A stretch of DNA of 64,000 nt from Amycolatopsis thailandensis (GTDB lineage: Bacteria; Actinomycetota; Actinomycetes; Mycobacteriales; Pseudonocardiaceae): positions 1 to 64,000 of the forward strand of contig NZ_NMQT01000066.1 of NCBI RefSeq assembly GCF_002234405.1, read 5' to 3'. Positions 57,117 to 64,000 of the stretch are shown piece after piece. The translations under genes were made by a program, and so were the position numbers. Under the pieces are notes generated by a model. That model was given only the letters and a program-made list of their open reading frames with translations, was not told where the DNA came from and made no database searches. How positions within the stretch are numbered: the stretch's first letter is position 1; each line of letters begins with the position of its first letter.

Positions 57117-57980
57117 TTATTCCGGCACGTGTTCGGCGGCGATCCTGAGGAACCTGGCGATCGAGGGCGACCGGCTCCCCGAGCGCCAGAGCGCCAAGGT
57201 CCGATACGGCGTCGCATCGCCGACCGGCCGGTAGACGACGTCCGGGCGGACGTTCACGGCGGCCAGCGAGGCGGGCACCAGTGCCACGGCCTGTCCGAGG
57301 GAGACGACCTCCAGCAGCTGGGCGGTGTCGCGGACGACCGGGCCGTCGGACCGGCGATCGGGATGGCCCAGCCAGTGGCCGCTGTCGACGATCCGCGAAT
57401 CCGCCCAGCGCGGAGCGGGCTCGGTGATCAGATCGGCGACGCCGAGCACGTCGCGACCGGCGAGCTCGTGATCGACGGCGAGCGCGGCGACGCGCGGTTC
57501 GGTCGCCAGGAGTTCGGTTTCGAGGCCGTCACCGTCCACGCAGGCGGCGATCGCCAGATCTGCCCGTCCGTCGCGGACCAGCTGGGCCTGTTCACCGAAC
57601 CCGCTCACCACCACGCGGATCTCCGTCGCGGCCGGATCCTCCTGGAAACGTTCGCGGACGCGGTGCAGCAGCCGGGTGGCCACTCCGGGCTTGGCTGTCA
57701 CCACCAGCGCGTTCCCGGCCCGCCTCGTCCGGCGAACGGCGACGTCCAAGGCAGCGAGGACCTTGGCCGACTCGGCGAAAAGGGTCTCCCCGGCGGGGGT
57801 CAGCGCCAGCCGCCGCCCGCCGCGGTCGAACAGTTCCGCGCCGATCCGGCGTTCGAGCCCGCGGATGGCCCGCGAAAGCGGGGGTTGCGCGATGCCGAGA
57901 CGCCGGGCCGCGCGGGTGATGTTCAGGTCTTCGGCGACGGCGCGGAAATAGCGCAGCTCGCGGATCTCCGGATCCGGCAT
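57117..57980 (-). CDS. LysR family transcriptional regulator
   Basis: A 287-residue LysR regulator. The HTH is at residues 5-65 (IRELRYFRAVAEDLNITRAA, RRLGIAQPPLSRAIRGLERR, LALTPAGETLF). The periplasmic-binding-like effector domain follows (LDVAVRRTRRAGNALVVTAK). It starts at ATG 57980 and is divergent from an SDR gene at 58051, with only a 70-bp gap, so that SDR is its likely target. It may also influence the downstream MFS operon. Confidence 0.9.
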   Translation of the reverse strand: MPDPEIRELRYFRAVAEDLNITRAARRLGIAQPPLSRAIRGLERRIGAELFDRGGRRLALTPAGETLFAESAKVLAALDVAVRRTRRAGNALVVTAKPGVATRLLHRVRERFQEDPAATEIRVVVSGFGEQAQLVRDGRADLAIAACVDGDGLETELLATEPRVAALAVDHELAGRDVLGVADLITEPAPRWADSRIVDSGHWLGHPDRRSDGPVVRDTAQLLEVVSLGQAVALVPASLAAVNVRPDVVYRPVGDATPYRTLALWRSGSRSPSIARFLRIAAEHVPE

Positions 57981-58050
57981 ACCGCCAGGGTAGGGCGCGC
58001 ACACCGGATCGGTGCTTCTGTTCGGGCACGAGGTCGGCTGGGGTGGGGGA

Positions 58051-58779
58051 ATGCATCCCCACGAAGTCGCGCTCGTCACCGGCGGCGGCAAAGGCATCGG
58101 CCAGGAGATCGTCCGGCAGCTGGCCGCGCGCGGGCTCACCGTCTACCTCGGCGCGCGGGATCCGGGACAGAACGGCGCGGCCGGACCGGGCATCCGGACC
58201 GTCCCGCTCGACGTCACCGACGAAGCGTCTGTAGCGGCGGCGGTGGGGAAAATCGAGGCCGAGACCGGCAGACTCGACGTCCTGGTCAACAACGCCGGCA
58301 TCACCAGCGAATGGGGTCTCCGCACCACCGACTTCACGGCCGCACACCTGCGCGAAGTGTACGAGGTCAACGTTTTCGGTGTCGTCACGATGATCTCGGC
58401 CTGCCTGCCCTTGCTGCGCCGCTCCCCCAACCCGCGTGTGGTCAACCTGTCGAGCGGCCTCGCGTCCCTCACCCTGCTGAGCGATCCGAAGATTCCGCTG
58501 CCTACCGAAGGATTCCTCGCCTACAGCTCGTCCAAAGCCGCGCTCAACGCCTTGACCCTGCTCTACGCCGAAACCCTCCGCGCCGACGGCGTCAAGGTGA
58601 ACGCCGCCAGCCCCGGCATGGTGCCGACGGACCAGAACGCCGGGGCGCCGTTCCCCCGCGGGCACCGCACCACGGCCGAGGGCGCGGCCGTTCCCGTCCT
58701 CCTCGCGACGATCCCCGTGGACGGCCCCTCCGGCGTCTTCCGCGGCCCGGATTCACTCGATGAAGTCATCCCCTGGTAA
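58051..58779 (+). CDS. SDR family NAD(P)-dependent oxidoreductase
   Basis: A 242-residue classical SDR: TGGGKGIGQEI at the N-terminus, VLVNNAGIT, NLSSGLAS for the catalytic serine and YSSSKAALN for Tyr and Lys. GARDPGQN after strand 2 places a basic residue for NADPH. The ATG at 58051 follows GGGTGGGGGA; the frame opens at 58012 without a better site. It is adjacent to and divergent from the LysR gene. Substrate unknown; the overall resemblance is to carbonyl-reductase-like SDRs. Confidence 0.9.
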   Translation: MHPHEVALVTGGGKGIGQEIVRQLAARGLTVYLGARDPGQNGAAGPGIRTVPLDVTDEASVAAAVGKIEAETGRLDVLVNNAGITSEWGLRTTDFTAAHLREVYEVNVFGVVTMISACLPLLRRSPNPRVVNLSSGLASLTLLSDPKIPLPTEGFLAYSSSKAALNALTLLYAETLRADGVKVNAASPGMVPTDQNAGAPFPRGHRTTAEGAAVPVLLATIPVDGPSGVFRGPDSLDEVIPW

Positions 58780-58855
58780 GGGGCAGTGTCGGCACCAGGG
58801 TGAAACAACCGAAGGAAGCGATTGCCCGGCGCCCGATCCGGGTACCAGGAAGATC

Positions 58856-58969
58856 ATGTGGATGGTGATGGTGATCCCGCTGCTGGTCATGTCGTTCGCG
58901 CTGCTGATGGAGCGTGTCGAAGCGAAAGTGCCCGAACGGGATCCGAGTCGCGCCCCCGAACCCATCTGA
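58856..58969 (+). CDS. Small single-helix membrane protein
   Basis: A 37-residue protein, MWMVMVIPLLVMSFALLMER followed by VEAKVPERDPSRAPEPI. One membrane helix is followed by a charged cytoplasmic or external tail. AGGAAG lies before the ATG. Short proteins of this form are common in actinomycetes; no function is assigned. A hairpin terminates it downstream. Confidence 0.6.
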   Translation: MWMVMVIPLLVMSFALLMERVEAKVPERDPSRAPEPI

Positions 58970-58973
58970 CTCA

Positions 58974-59011
58974 CCGGGCGTGCGGGGTCCGGCCCGACCA
59001 CGCACGCCCGG
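58974..59011. terminator. Bidirectional terminator hairpin
   Basis: CCGGGCGTGCG (58974-58984) pairs perfectly with CGCACGCCCGG (59001-59011) between convergent genes ending at 58969 and 59016. Confidence 0.75.
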
Positions 59012-59015
59012 ATGG

Positions 59016-59465
59016 TCAACAGTGGCTGGTCATCCGCATGCTGTTGATCCGGTCGTACAGCCGGGCGTCGAAGGAGCCGGCGTCGAACCACCAGTGCCAC
59101 TGGTTCTTGACCGTGCCCTTGACGAACTTCGGATCACCGCCGTGGTGAATGGGTCCCAACACGACACCGGCGCTGTCCAGCAGGTTCACCCACATCAGCC
59201 AGGCATCGTTGCTGTCGCTGCTGACGATCTTCGCCTCGAACGAAGCACTGCCGTTCGGAAACAGCGTCCATTTCGCGCCGTCCATCGTGCAGTCCCCCGC
59301 TCTGATGGGGCCCCAGGTGAACCAGCACGAGCCCGACCCGGTGCACGTGGCCTGCGCGGTGGTGGACGACGCGGTCCCGGCCGACGCGGGTGCGGCGAAG
59401 ACACTGCCGATCCCGAGTACGAGAATTGTCAAAATGGTCGCCATCCGGCGCGTTTTCGTCATCAT
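59016..59465 (-). CDS. Secreted DUF6294-like protein
   Basis: A 149-residue exported protein. The signal peptide is MMTKTRRMATILTILVLGIG followed by SVFAAPASAG. The mature part has CTGSGSCWFTWGPIRAGDCT, MDGAKWTLFPNGSASFEAKI and a C-terminal LYDRINSMRMTSHC, with cysteines suited to disulfides. It resembles the DUF6294 family of small secreted actinobacterial proteins. GGAGAGAG precedes the ATG. Function unknown. Confidence 0.75.
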   Translation of the reverse strand: MMTKTRRMATILTILVLGIGSVFAAPASAGTASSTTAQATCTGSGSCWFTWGPIRAGDCTMDGAKWTLFPNGSASFEAKIVSSDSNDAWLMWVNLLDSAGVVLGPIHHGGDPKFVKGTVKNQWHWWFDAGSFDARLYDRINSMRMTSHC

Positions 59466-59875
59466 GGTGTCTCTCTCCGGTGGTGGTCGAATTCCTGCCG
59501 ATCGTGAAAGACCGGAAGTCGAAACTAACTTTCCGGAGGTGACGGAACCGATCACTTAGGTGCGGTCGCGGGGGCCGCCGTTGGTGCGGACCACGTCGAC
59601 TGGCAGGAACGCCGGGCCGTCCTCTCCTCTGGCCAAGTAGAGCGGACCGCTATTTACCTACCTGCGCCTGAAACTGAGCGAGAGTGGTGGTTCCGTGGCT
59701 GTCAGGGCGCGACGATGGAGGAATTGGGACGTTGAACGTCCCAATTCCTCCATCGTCGCCAGGGATGCCCGGTCTTGGACCTTGATCAACGGCCGGAATC
59801 TTCCCCCGTCAACCACACCGGCTTCACTCGACCGCTAATCACACCAGTAGGTAGGTAAACCCGATCCGACTGGCT
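59466..59875. other. Intergenic stretch holding a palindromic element
   Basis: These 410 bp carry no gene I can support. They contain inverted ends at 59653-59663 and 59849-59859 and a central 51-bp palindrome at 59709-59759. Confidence 0.6.
59653..59859. repeat. Inverted-repeat-bounded 207-bp segment with a central 51-bp perfect palindrome
   Basis: TTTACCTACCT (59653-59663) and AGGTAGGTAAA (59849-59859) are perfect complements and bound the segment. In its middle, 59709-59733 and 59735-59759 are perfect 25-bp complements around a single G (GCGACGATGGAGG... and reverse). The layout parallels the 53.4-kb element: terminal inverted repeats around a long palindrome. It may be a second type of non-coding mobile repeat. 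Confidence 0.6.
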
Positions 59876-60388
59876 TCAGGGCGTGTCGTCGGACGCCGGG
59901 CCGTGTTCCAAGCGCTGGTTGGCGTCACCCGTCGCCTCGGTGATCCTCGACAGGAACTTGGTGACGACACGGAGTTCCTCGGGATCGGCGGTGCGGACCG
60001 CGGCAGCGATCTCGGCCCCGGCGAAGACGAGGAACCGGCGGGCGTGCTCTCGCGCGGCGGGGGTCGGGCGCAGGGTGACGCGGCGACGGTCGCTGCTCTC
60101 GCGGCTGCGCTGGACGTGACCGGCGTCCTCGAGCCGGTTCAGCAGAATCGTGGTGGCCCCGGTGGTCATGGCGATCTGCCGGGACAGCTCCGCCGGCGAG
60201 AGCGGCGTCCCCGCTTCGGCGGCCCACGTGATCTGGCCCAGGGCATTGGCATCCGAGACAGGCAGCCGCATCCAGCCTGCCAGATGCCGATGCAGCTCAC
60301 CGAAGCCGACAGCCCATTCCCGAAGCCGCTGCATCACCTCGATCTGGATCGGCGTCCAGCTCTCGGTCAACGGGTCGACATCGGCCAT
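59876..60388 (-). CDS. MarR family transcriptional regulator
   Basis: A 170-residue MarR regulator. The winged helix is at residues 65-125 (LSPAELSRQIAMTTGATTIL, LNRLEDAGHVQRSRESSDRR, RVTLRPTPAA), flanked by dimerisation helices. It is divergent from an FAD-dependent monooxygenase, and the short gap contains a 31-bp palindrome (60404-60434) that is almost certainly its operator. Such regulators usually repress the neighbour until an aromatic ligand is bound. Confidence 0.92.
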   Translation of the reverse strand: MADVDPLTESWTPIQIEVMQRLREWAVGFGELHRHLAGWMRLPVSDANALGQITWAAEAGTPLSPAELSRQIAMTTGATTILLNRLEDAGHVQRSRESSDRRRVTLRPTPAAREHARRFLVFAGAEIAAAVRTADPEELRVVTKFLSRITEATGDANQRLEHGPASDDTP

Positions 60389-60403
60389 GCGGTCTCCTTT
60401 GCA

Positions 60404-60434
60404 CCATAGTAGCTTTGCAGTAAAGCTACTATGG
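60404..60434. promoter_or_regulatory. MarR operator palindrome
   Basis: CCATAGTAGCTTT (60404-60416) and AAAGCTACTATGG (60422-60434) are perfect complements with a 5-bp centre. The site lies 16 bp from the MarR start and 23 bp from the monooxygenase start, where binding would block both promoters. Confidence 0.75.
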
Positions 60435-60456
60435 CCTCGACGACAGGGGAACTCGA

Positions 60457-61647
60457 ATGAACACTCGACACGCCGTGGTGTCCGGCGCGAGCATCGCCGG
60501 GCTCTCGACCGCCTTCTGGCTGCGCCGCTCCGGCTGGGAGGTGACCGTGCTGGAACGGGCGACGGCGTTTCGCGACGGTGGACAGAACGTCGACGTCCGC
60601 GGCGTCGGCCGCGAAGTACTCGCGAAGATGGGCCTGACAGAAGCGGTGAGAGCGCAGAACACGACAGAGACCGGCACTGTCTTCGTGGACGCCTCAGGCG
60701 AAGTGCTCGTGGAACTGCCCTCCGACGTCCCGGACGGCGCGACCGCCGAACTCGAGATCCTGCGCGGCGACCTCGCCCGGACGATCCTGCGGCACCTGCC
60801 CGAGGGGGTCGAGATCATTTACGGCGACACCGTCGCCGCGGTCCAGGAAGAGGCCGACCGGGTCACCGTGACCACGAACACCGGCCGGGTCCTGCGCGCC
60901 GACCTGCTGGTCATCGCCGAAGGGGTCCGCTCCACCACTCGGGAACTGCTCTTCGAGGACCAGGTCGACAGCCGCGCGCTGGGCATCACCATGGTCTTCG
61001 GCACCATCCCGCGCACCACCGACGACGACAGCCGATGGCGCTGGTACACCACGGTCGGCGGACGGCAGGTCCACTTGCGCCCGGACCAGCATGGCACCAC
61101 GCGCGCCATCCTCGCCTGCACCGAGGCCGAAGACCCGACCCGGCTCGACCGTACCGAGGCACTGGCCCGGATCCGCGACCGCTTCTCCGGCGTGGGCTGG
61201 GAAGCACCCCGGATCCTGGACGGATTCGACGGCTCCGACGACGTCTATCTCGACCACCTCACCCAGATCCGCATGCCCGTCTGGCACCGCGGGCGGGTGT
61301 GCCTGGCGGGCGACGCCGCGTGGTGCGTGACCCCGATGGGTGGCGGCGGCGCCTCGCTCGCGCTCGTCAGCGGCTACGTCCTCGCCGCGTGCCTGTCCGG
61401 CACCGGCTCGCTCACGACCGGACTCGCGGCTTACGAGGCCTGGATGCGGCCACTCGTCGACGACGTCCAGCAACTCCCCCGCTGGATCAAACCGTTCGCC
61501 TTTCCCCGGACCCGGCTCGGTCTGGCGCTGCGCAGGATGGCCGACAAAGTGCTCATGTCACCGGTACTGGCACCCTTGACGGCGAGGTTCACCAGGATCG
61601 CTCAGACCGACCGCGAGTTGCCGCCTCTCGCGGCAACGGCGAGGTGA
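60457..61647 (+). CDS. FAD-dependent monooxygenase
   Basis: A 396-residue flavoprotein of the PHBH/TetX-like group. The FAD dinucleotide motif is SGASIAGLSTAFWLRRSGWE with VTVLERA; the second FAD motif is GRVCLAGDAAWCVTPMGGGG. The substrate-binding sheet lies between. The enzyme probably hydroxylates an aromatic or polyketide-like compound with NAD(P)H and O2, and TetX-like members inactivate tetracyclines. It is controlled by the divergent MarR gene. Substrate not known. Confidence 0.9.
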   Translation: MNTRHAVVSGASIAGLSTAFWLRRSGWEVTVLERATAFRDGGQNVDVRGVGREVLAKMGLTEAVRAQNTTETGTVFVDASGEVLVELPSDVPDGATAELEILRGDLARTILRHLPEGVEIIYGDTVAAVQEEADRVTVTTNTGRVLRADLLVIAEGVRSTTRELLFEDQVDSRALGITMVFGTIPRTTDDDSRWRWYTTVGGRQVHLRPDQHGTTRAILACTEAEDPTRLDRTEALARIRDRFSGVGWEAPRILDGFDGSDDVYLDHLTQIRMPVWHRGRVCLAGDAAWCVTPMGGGGASLALVSGYVLAACLSGTGSLTTGLAAYEAWMRPLVDDVQQLPRWIKPFAFPRTRLGLALRRMADKVLMSPVLAPLTARFTRIAQTDRELPPLAATAR

Positions 61648-61755
61648 CGATTCGCCGAACGCCCTCCGTCAAGGTCAGATGACGCAGACGATCCCCGCGG
61701 CGTGAGCGATCGTTCGAGACGATATTCACCGATCCTGAGGACTTTTGGGGGACAC

Positions 61756-62862
61756 GTGATACGTCGACTTCGCTTCGCCGTTATTCCTGCGATCGCCGTC
61801 CTGTTCGCCGGGGCCGCGCCCGCCTCCGGCTACGCGGCAGCGCCGAGCGCGTCGAGAGCGAGCACCCCGGCGAAGCTGTGCGCCGAGGCACTCGCGACCA
61901 CCACGGACGCGGACGGCGACCGGCACCATTCCTTCCGGATGCCCAACGGGCTGCTGGTGGACCAGGTCGTACCGGGTCCGACGTTCGACCCGGCGACCGC
62001 GTCCGCCGCCCGATTGGCGAAGGTCGGATTGCCTGCGCGACCGGAATCCGATGCCGTCGCGCCCGGTGAGCTCACACGCGCGGACTGGGAGAAGGTGGCG
62101 GGCGGGCTCGATCGCGCGACGCCGAAACCGCCCTGTGTCAAGCCGGGTGTACACGCCGCGACTCACACCACCAACTACAGCGGCTACCGCGCGACAGCCG
62201 CGTCGGGCCGGACATACGCGGGGGCGCACAGCTCCATCACCGCACCCGACTACTACACGTCGACGTGCTCGGAAGAGAGCATGACGCAGTGGGTGGGCGT
62301 TTCCAACGACACCGTCCTGGTGCAAGCCGGCGTCTACGTCACCCAGGCCACCGGAACCGTGGAATCGGGTGGCTTCATCGAATTCGTCGACGGAGCTTGG
62401 AACACCGGGGGCATAGTCGACGTCGGTGTACCTTACGTCGCAGGACATCGCTACTACCTCGATGTGCATTACGCGGACCGCTACAACTGGTCGTTGACCG
62501 TCTCGGACCTCGACAACGGCCGGAACTTCTCGGGTTTCTGGACCCATCCCAGCGGCGGCGGCACAGAGTACCTTCAGCCGTTCGCGTACTTCGTGTCCGA
62601 GCGACTCACTTACGTCAGCGGCAATCGGGAGTTGCTGACCCAGTACATGAACCACTCGGACGTCCGCTTCCGCGCGGCGACCGCCAAGATCCATGACGCC
62701 GAAGACGCGAGGCTGTCCGTCCAGCGACCGGATCAGCAGATCATGCTCTCACCGGGGATCGGCAACCAGCGGTTGTCCAACCCGGACCCGCTCGAGGTGA
62801 GCGCCAGTAACTTCACCGAGCACTGGGCTCGATGCGGCGTGGTCGAAAGCCCGCGGGGATGA
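61756..62862 (+). CDS. Secreted protein, G1 glutamic-peptidase-like
   Basis: A 368-residue exported protein. The signal peptide is VIRRLRFAVIPAIAVLFAGA followed by APASG. From about residue 135 it has NYSGYRATAASGRTYAGAHS, SMTQWVGVSNDTVLVQAGVY, SGGFIEFVDGAWNT and YYLDVHYADRYNWSLTVSDL. This order of SGY, WVGv/QAG, an E-containing strand and a beta-sandwich resembles the G1 (eqolisin/scytalidoglutamic) peptidase family. The catalytic Gln could be in TQWVG and the Glu in FIEFV. The assignment is tentative; it may be only a structural relative. The start is GTG 61756 after GGGGGA. Confidence 0.6.
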   Translation: MIRRLRFAVIPAIAVLFAGAAPASGYAAAPSASRASTPAKLCAEALATTTDADGDRHHSFRMPNGLLVDQVVPGPTFDPATASAARLAKVGLPARPESDAVAPGELTRADWEKVAGGLDRATPKPPCVKPGVHAATHTTNYSGYRATAASGRTYAGAHSSITAPDYYTSTCSEESMTQWVGVSNDTVLVQAGVYVTQATGTVESGGFIEFVDGAWNTGGIVDVGVPYVAGHRYYLDVHYADRYNWSLTVSDLDNGRNFSGFWTHPSGGGTEYLQPFAYFVSERLTYVSGNRELLTQYMNHSDVRFRAATAKIHDAEDARLSVQRPDQQIMLSPGIGNQRLSNPDPLEVSASNFTEHWARCGVVESPRG

Positions 62863-62888
62863 CCTAGCCGTCGTCGAAAGGCCGGTCA

Positions 62889-62920
62889 GCGGCCGGGCTC
62901 TCTTCCGAGCGCCCGGCCGC
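62889..62920 (+). terminator. Terminator hairpin after the secreted protein gene
   Basis: GCGGCCGGGC (62889-62898) pairs perfectly with GCCCGGCCGC (62911-62920), 27 bp after the stop at 62862. Confidence 0.65.
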
Positions 62921-63057
62921 GCATAGCGACCTGGGACAGCTCGCGGTAGGAATCTGCTCCACCGGGCTGAGTAGTTCTACTCGTGCGGGGTGACGGAAAC
63001 CTCCGGCACGATCAGTGGTGTCCGCCTACTGGGGGCGGCGTTCACCCGAGGAGAATC

Positions 63058-63540
63058 ATGAAGCTCCGTCATGCCTTCACCACGCTCGCCGTCGCCGTAG
63101 GTCTGACGGGCGTGTTCGCGCCTGTCGCAGCCGCCGACGAGCCGATCGCGAGTATCGACTTCGCCGCCGAACAGGGCGCCTTCCCGGTCGATGGGAAAAG
63201 CGGGTACTGGGTCGCCTCGCCCGAGCACGAGGTGGTGATCCGCGAGGTCGGTGACATCCTGCGCGTGGACGCCGATGGCGACAACGGCTCGTACTACTTC
63301 CGGCTCGACTTCAGTGCCTCGACCGGCCCGCTGCAAGTCGGCTCGTACGAGCACGCAGGGGGCGCCCGCATCCTCGCGATCGCCACCGGTCTGGGCTGCT
63401 CGGACGACTATTCGACGTTCACGATCAGCCGCATCGAACGTGGCGCCGAAGGACTCACCGCCCTCGACGCGACCTTCGAACAGCGCTGCGCCAGTCCCAC
63501 CGCACCGGCGCTGCGTGGCGAGGTCCACTACCGGCGTTGA
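63058..63540 (+). CDS. Small secreted hypothetical protein
   Basis: A 160-residue protein with a clear signal peptide (MKLRHAFTTLAVAVGLTGVF, APVAAADE). The mature part is beta-rich (SGYWVASPEHEVVIREVGDI, NGSYYFRLDFSASTGPLQVG, RGEVHYRR) with two cysteines (GLGCSDD, EQRCASP) likely to form a disulfide. AGGAG lies before the ATG at 63058. No family recognised. A strong hairpin follows. Confidence 0.75.
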   Translation: MKLRHAFTTLAVAVGLTGVFAPVAAADEPIASIDFAAEQGAFPVDGKSGYWVASPEHEVVIREVGDILRVDADGDNGSYYFRLDFSASTGPLQVGSYEHAGGARILAIATGLGCSDDYSTFTISRIERGAEGLTALDATFEQRCASPTAPALRGEVHYRR

Positions 63541-63550
63541 GATCACGCGG

Positions 63551-63589
63551 GAATCCCTGGTTGAGCGGTACCCGCTCAACCAGGGATTC
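63551..63589 (+). terminator. Terminator hairpin
   Basis: GAATCCCTGGTTGAGCG (63551-63567) pairs perfectly with 63573-63589, with one more G-C pair and a 3-nt loop. It lies 11 bp after the secreted protein gene. Confidence 0.8.
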
Positions 63590-63783
63590 GGCGATGGAAG
63601 ACGACCGCAGACGGCGTAGAAGAACGCGCTGAACGGATCATCCGGTATCGGGCGATCTGCTCTGTTCGAGTGGTTGTGATTTCCGGTAATGCGAGTGGTG
63701 ATCACCGAACGCTAGCGTCGCTGCTAGGCGGCGGCCCGCCGCTTGGGGAAAGCCATCGGGCTTTAAGGGGAGATTTTCTTATC

Positions 63784-64000
63784 ATGCAGAGGAAATTGTC
63801 ACGGCCCTCGATGAGAATCCGGCTTGTCGCCGCACTCACCACAGCAGGACTGATCGCCACCACAGGCACCGCTCTCGCCGACACCAGCGCCGACCGCAAG
63901 ATCGTGCAGGAGGCGCTGGACCAGATCACCACGAGCGGAGGATCGCTCGGCGCGCAAGTCAGGGTGACCGATGGCCACCAACGCTTCACCGCGCGCTCCG
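63784..64000 (+). CDS. Serine hydrolase (beta-lactamase/DD-carboxypeptidase type), truncated by the window edge
   Basis: The first 72 residues are visible. MQRKLSRPSMRIRLVAALTT followed by AGLIATTGTALADT is a signal peptide with an ALA cleavage site. The mature start KIVQEALDQITTSGGSLGAQ followed by VRVTDG matches secreted actinobacterial serine hydrolases of the beta-lactamase/D-alanyl-D-alanine carboxypeptidase group (ALDxLVxxGGxPGAxVRVxDG). The SxxK nucleophile lies beyond the edge. GGGGAGA precedes the ATG by 10 nt. Confidence 0.75.
   Translation, partial: MQRKLSRPSMRIRLVAALTTAGLIATTGTALADTSADRKIVQEALDQITTSGGSLGAQVRVTDGHQRFTARS

Noticed and set aside
1-64000. CRISPR arrays, rRNA genes, intact insertion sequences
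   Set aside because: No regularly spaced repeats, rRNA-like sequence or complete transposase was seen.

Overview
The window is chromosomal DNA of a high-GC actinomycete. Codon use, short 1-4 nt gene overlaps, leaderless-looking starts, an F420-type (LLM) oxidoreductase, GAF-ANTAR proteins and long palindromic intergenic repeats all fit Pseudonocardiales, and an Amycolatopsis-like host is my best guess (inference). No rRNA, tRNA, CRISPR array or intact transposase was seen.

Left flank (1-13.0 kb) is ordinary housekeeping and metabolism: a truncated MocR regulator divergent from a class V PLP enzyme, an M3 oligopeptidase, a histidine phosphatase, UppP, an LLM oxidoreductase, an aldo/keto reductase, a beta-propeller lipoprotein with a DUF5703 partner, an ArsR/SRPBCC pair, and an alpha/beta hydrolase overlapping an M20 peptidase.

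13.0-29.0 kb is a patchy accessory region. It holds an unrecognised lysine-rich gene next to a 50-bp nested palindrome, a remnant of the C-terminal domain of a thiopeptide/LanB-type protein, GAF-ANTAR regulators with truncated ANTAR relatives, an alcohol dehydrogenase group, an orphan cytochrome oxidase subunit I, an AfsR-type NB-ARC pseudogene, a MerR/MFS pair, and decayed SDR and TetR genes.

29.1-52.4 kb is a nonribosomal peptide synthetase cluster: a LAL-type LuxR regulator, a stand-alone adenylation enzyme on the opposite strand, an MbtH protein, NRPS1 (C-A-T, C-T, C-A-T), NRPS2 (C-A-T, C-A*-T-TE, where A* is a degenerate adenylation domain), an MFS exporter fused in frame to a peptidyl carrier domain, and a short LanB-like dehydratase-family protein. 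MbtH to LanB is one tightly packed transcription unit (gaps of 4 nt or overlaps). Two of five modules cannot activate their own amino acid, so loading in trans by the stand-alone A enzyme is likely. The LanB-like enzyme and the carrier-tagged exporter suggest an unusual carrier-tethered tailoring or aminoacyl-tRNA-dependent step. This is the most promising candidate for an undescribed system.

52.4-64 kb: a frameshifted HEAT-type gene abuts the cluster edge, followed by a 260-bp element with 26-bp terminal inverted repeats, an SDR/ROK/MFS operon with a LysR gene, an SDR, small and secreted proteins, a second inverted-repeat-bounded palindromic element, a MarR regulator with a clear operator facing an FAD monooxygenase, a glutamic-peptidase-like secreted protein and the start of a serine hydrolase.
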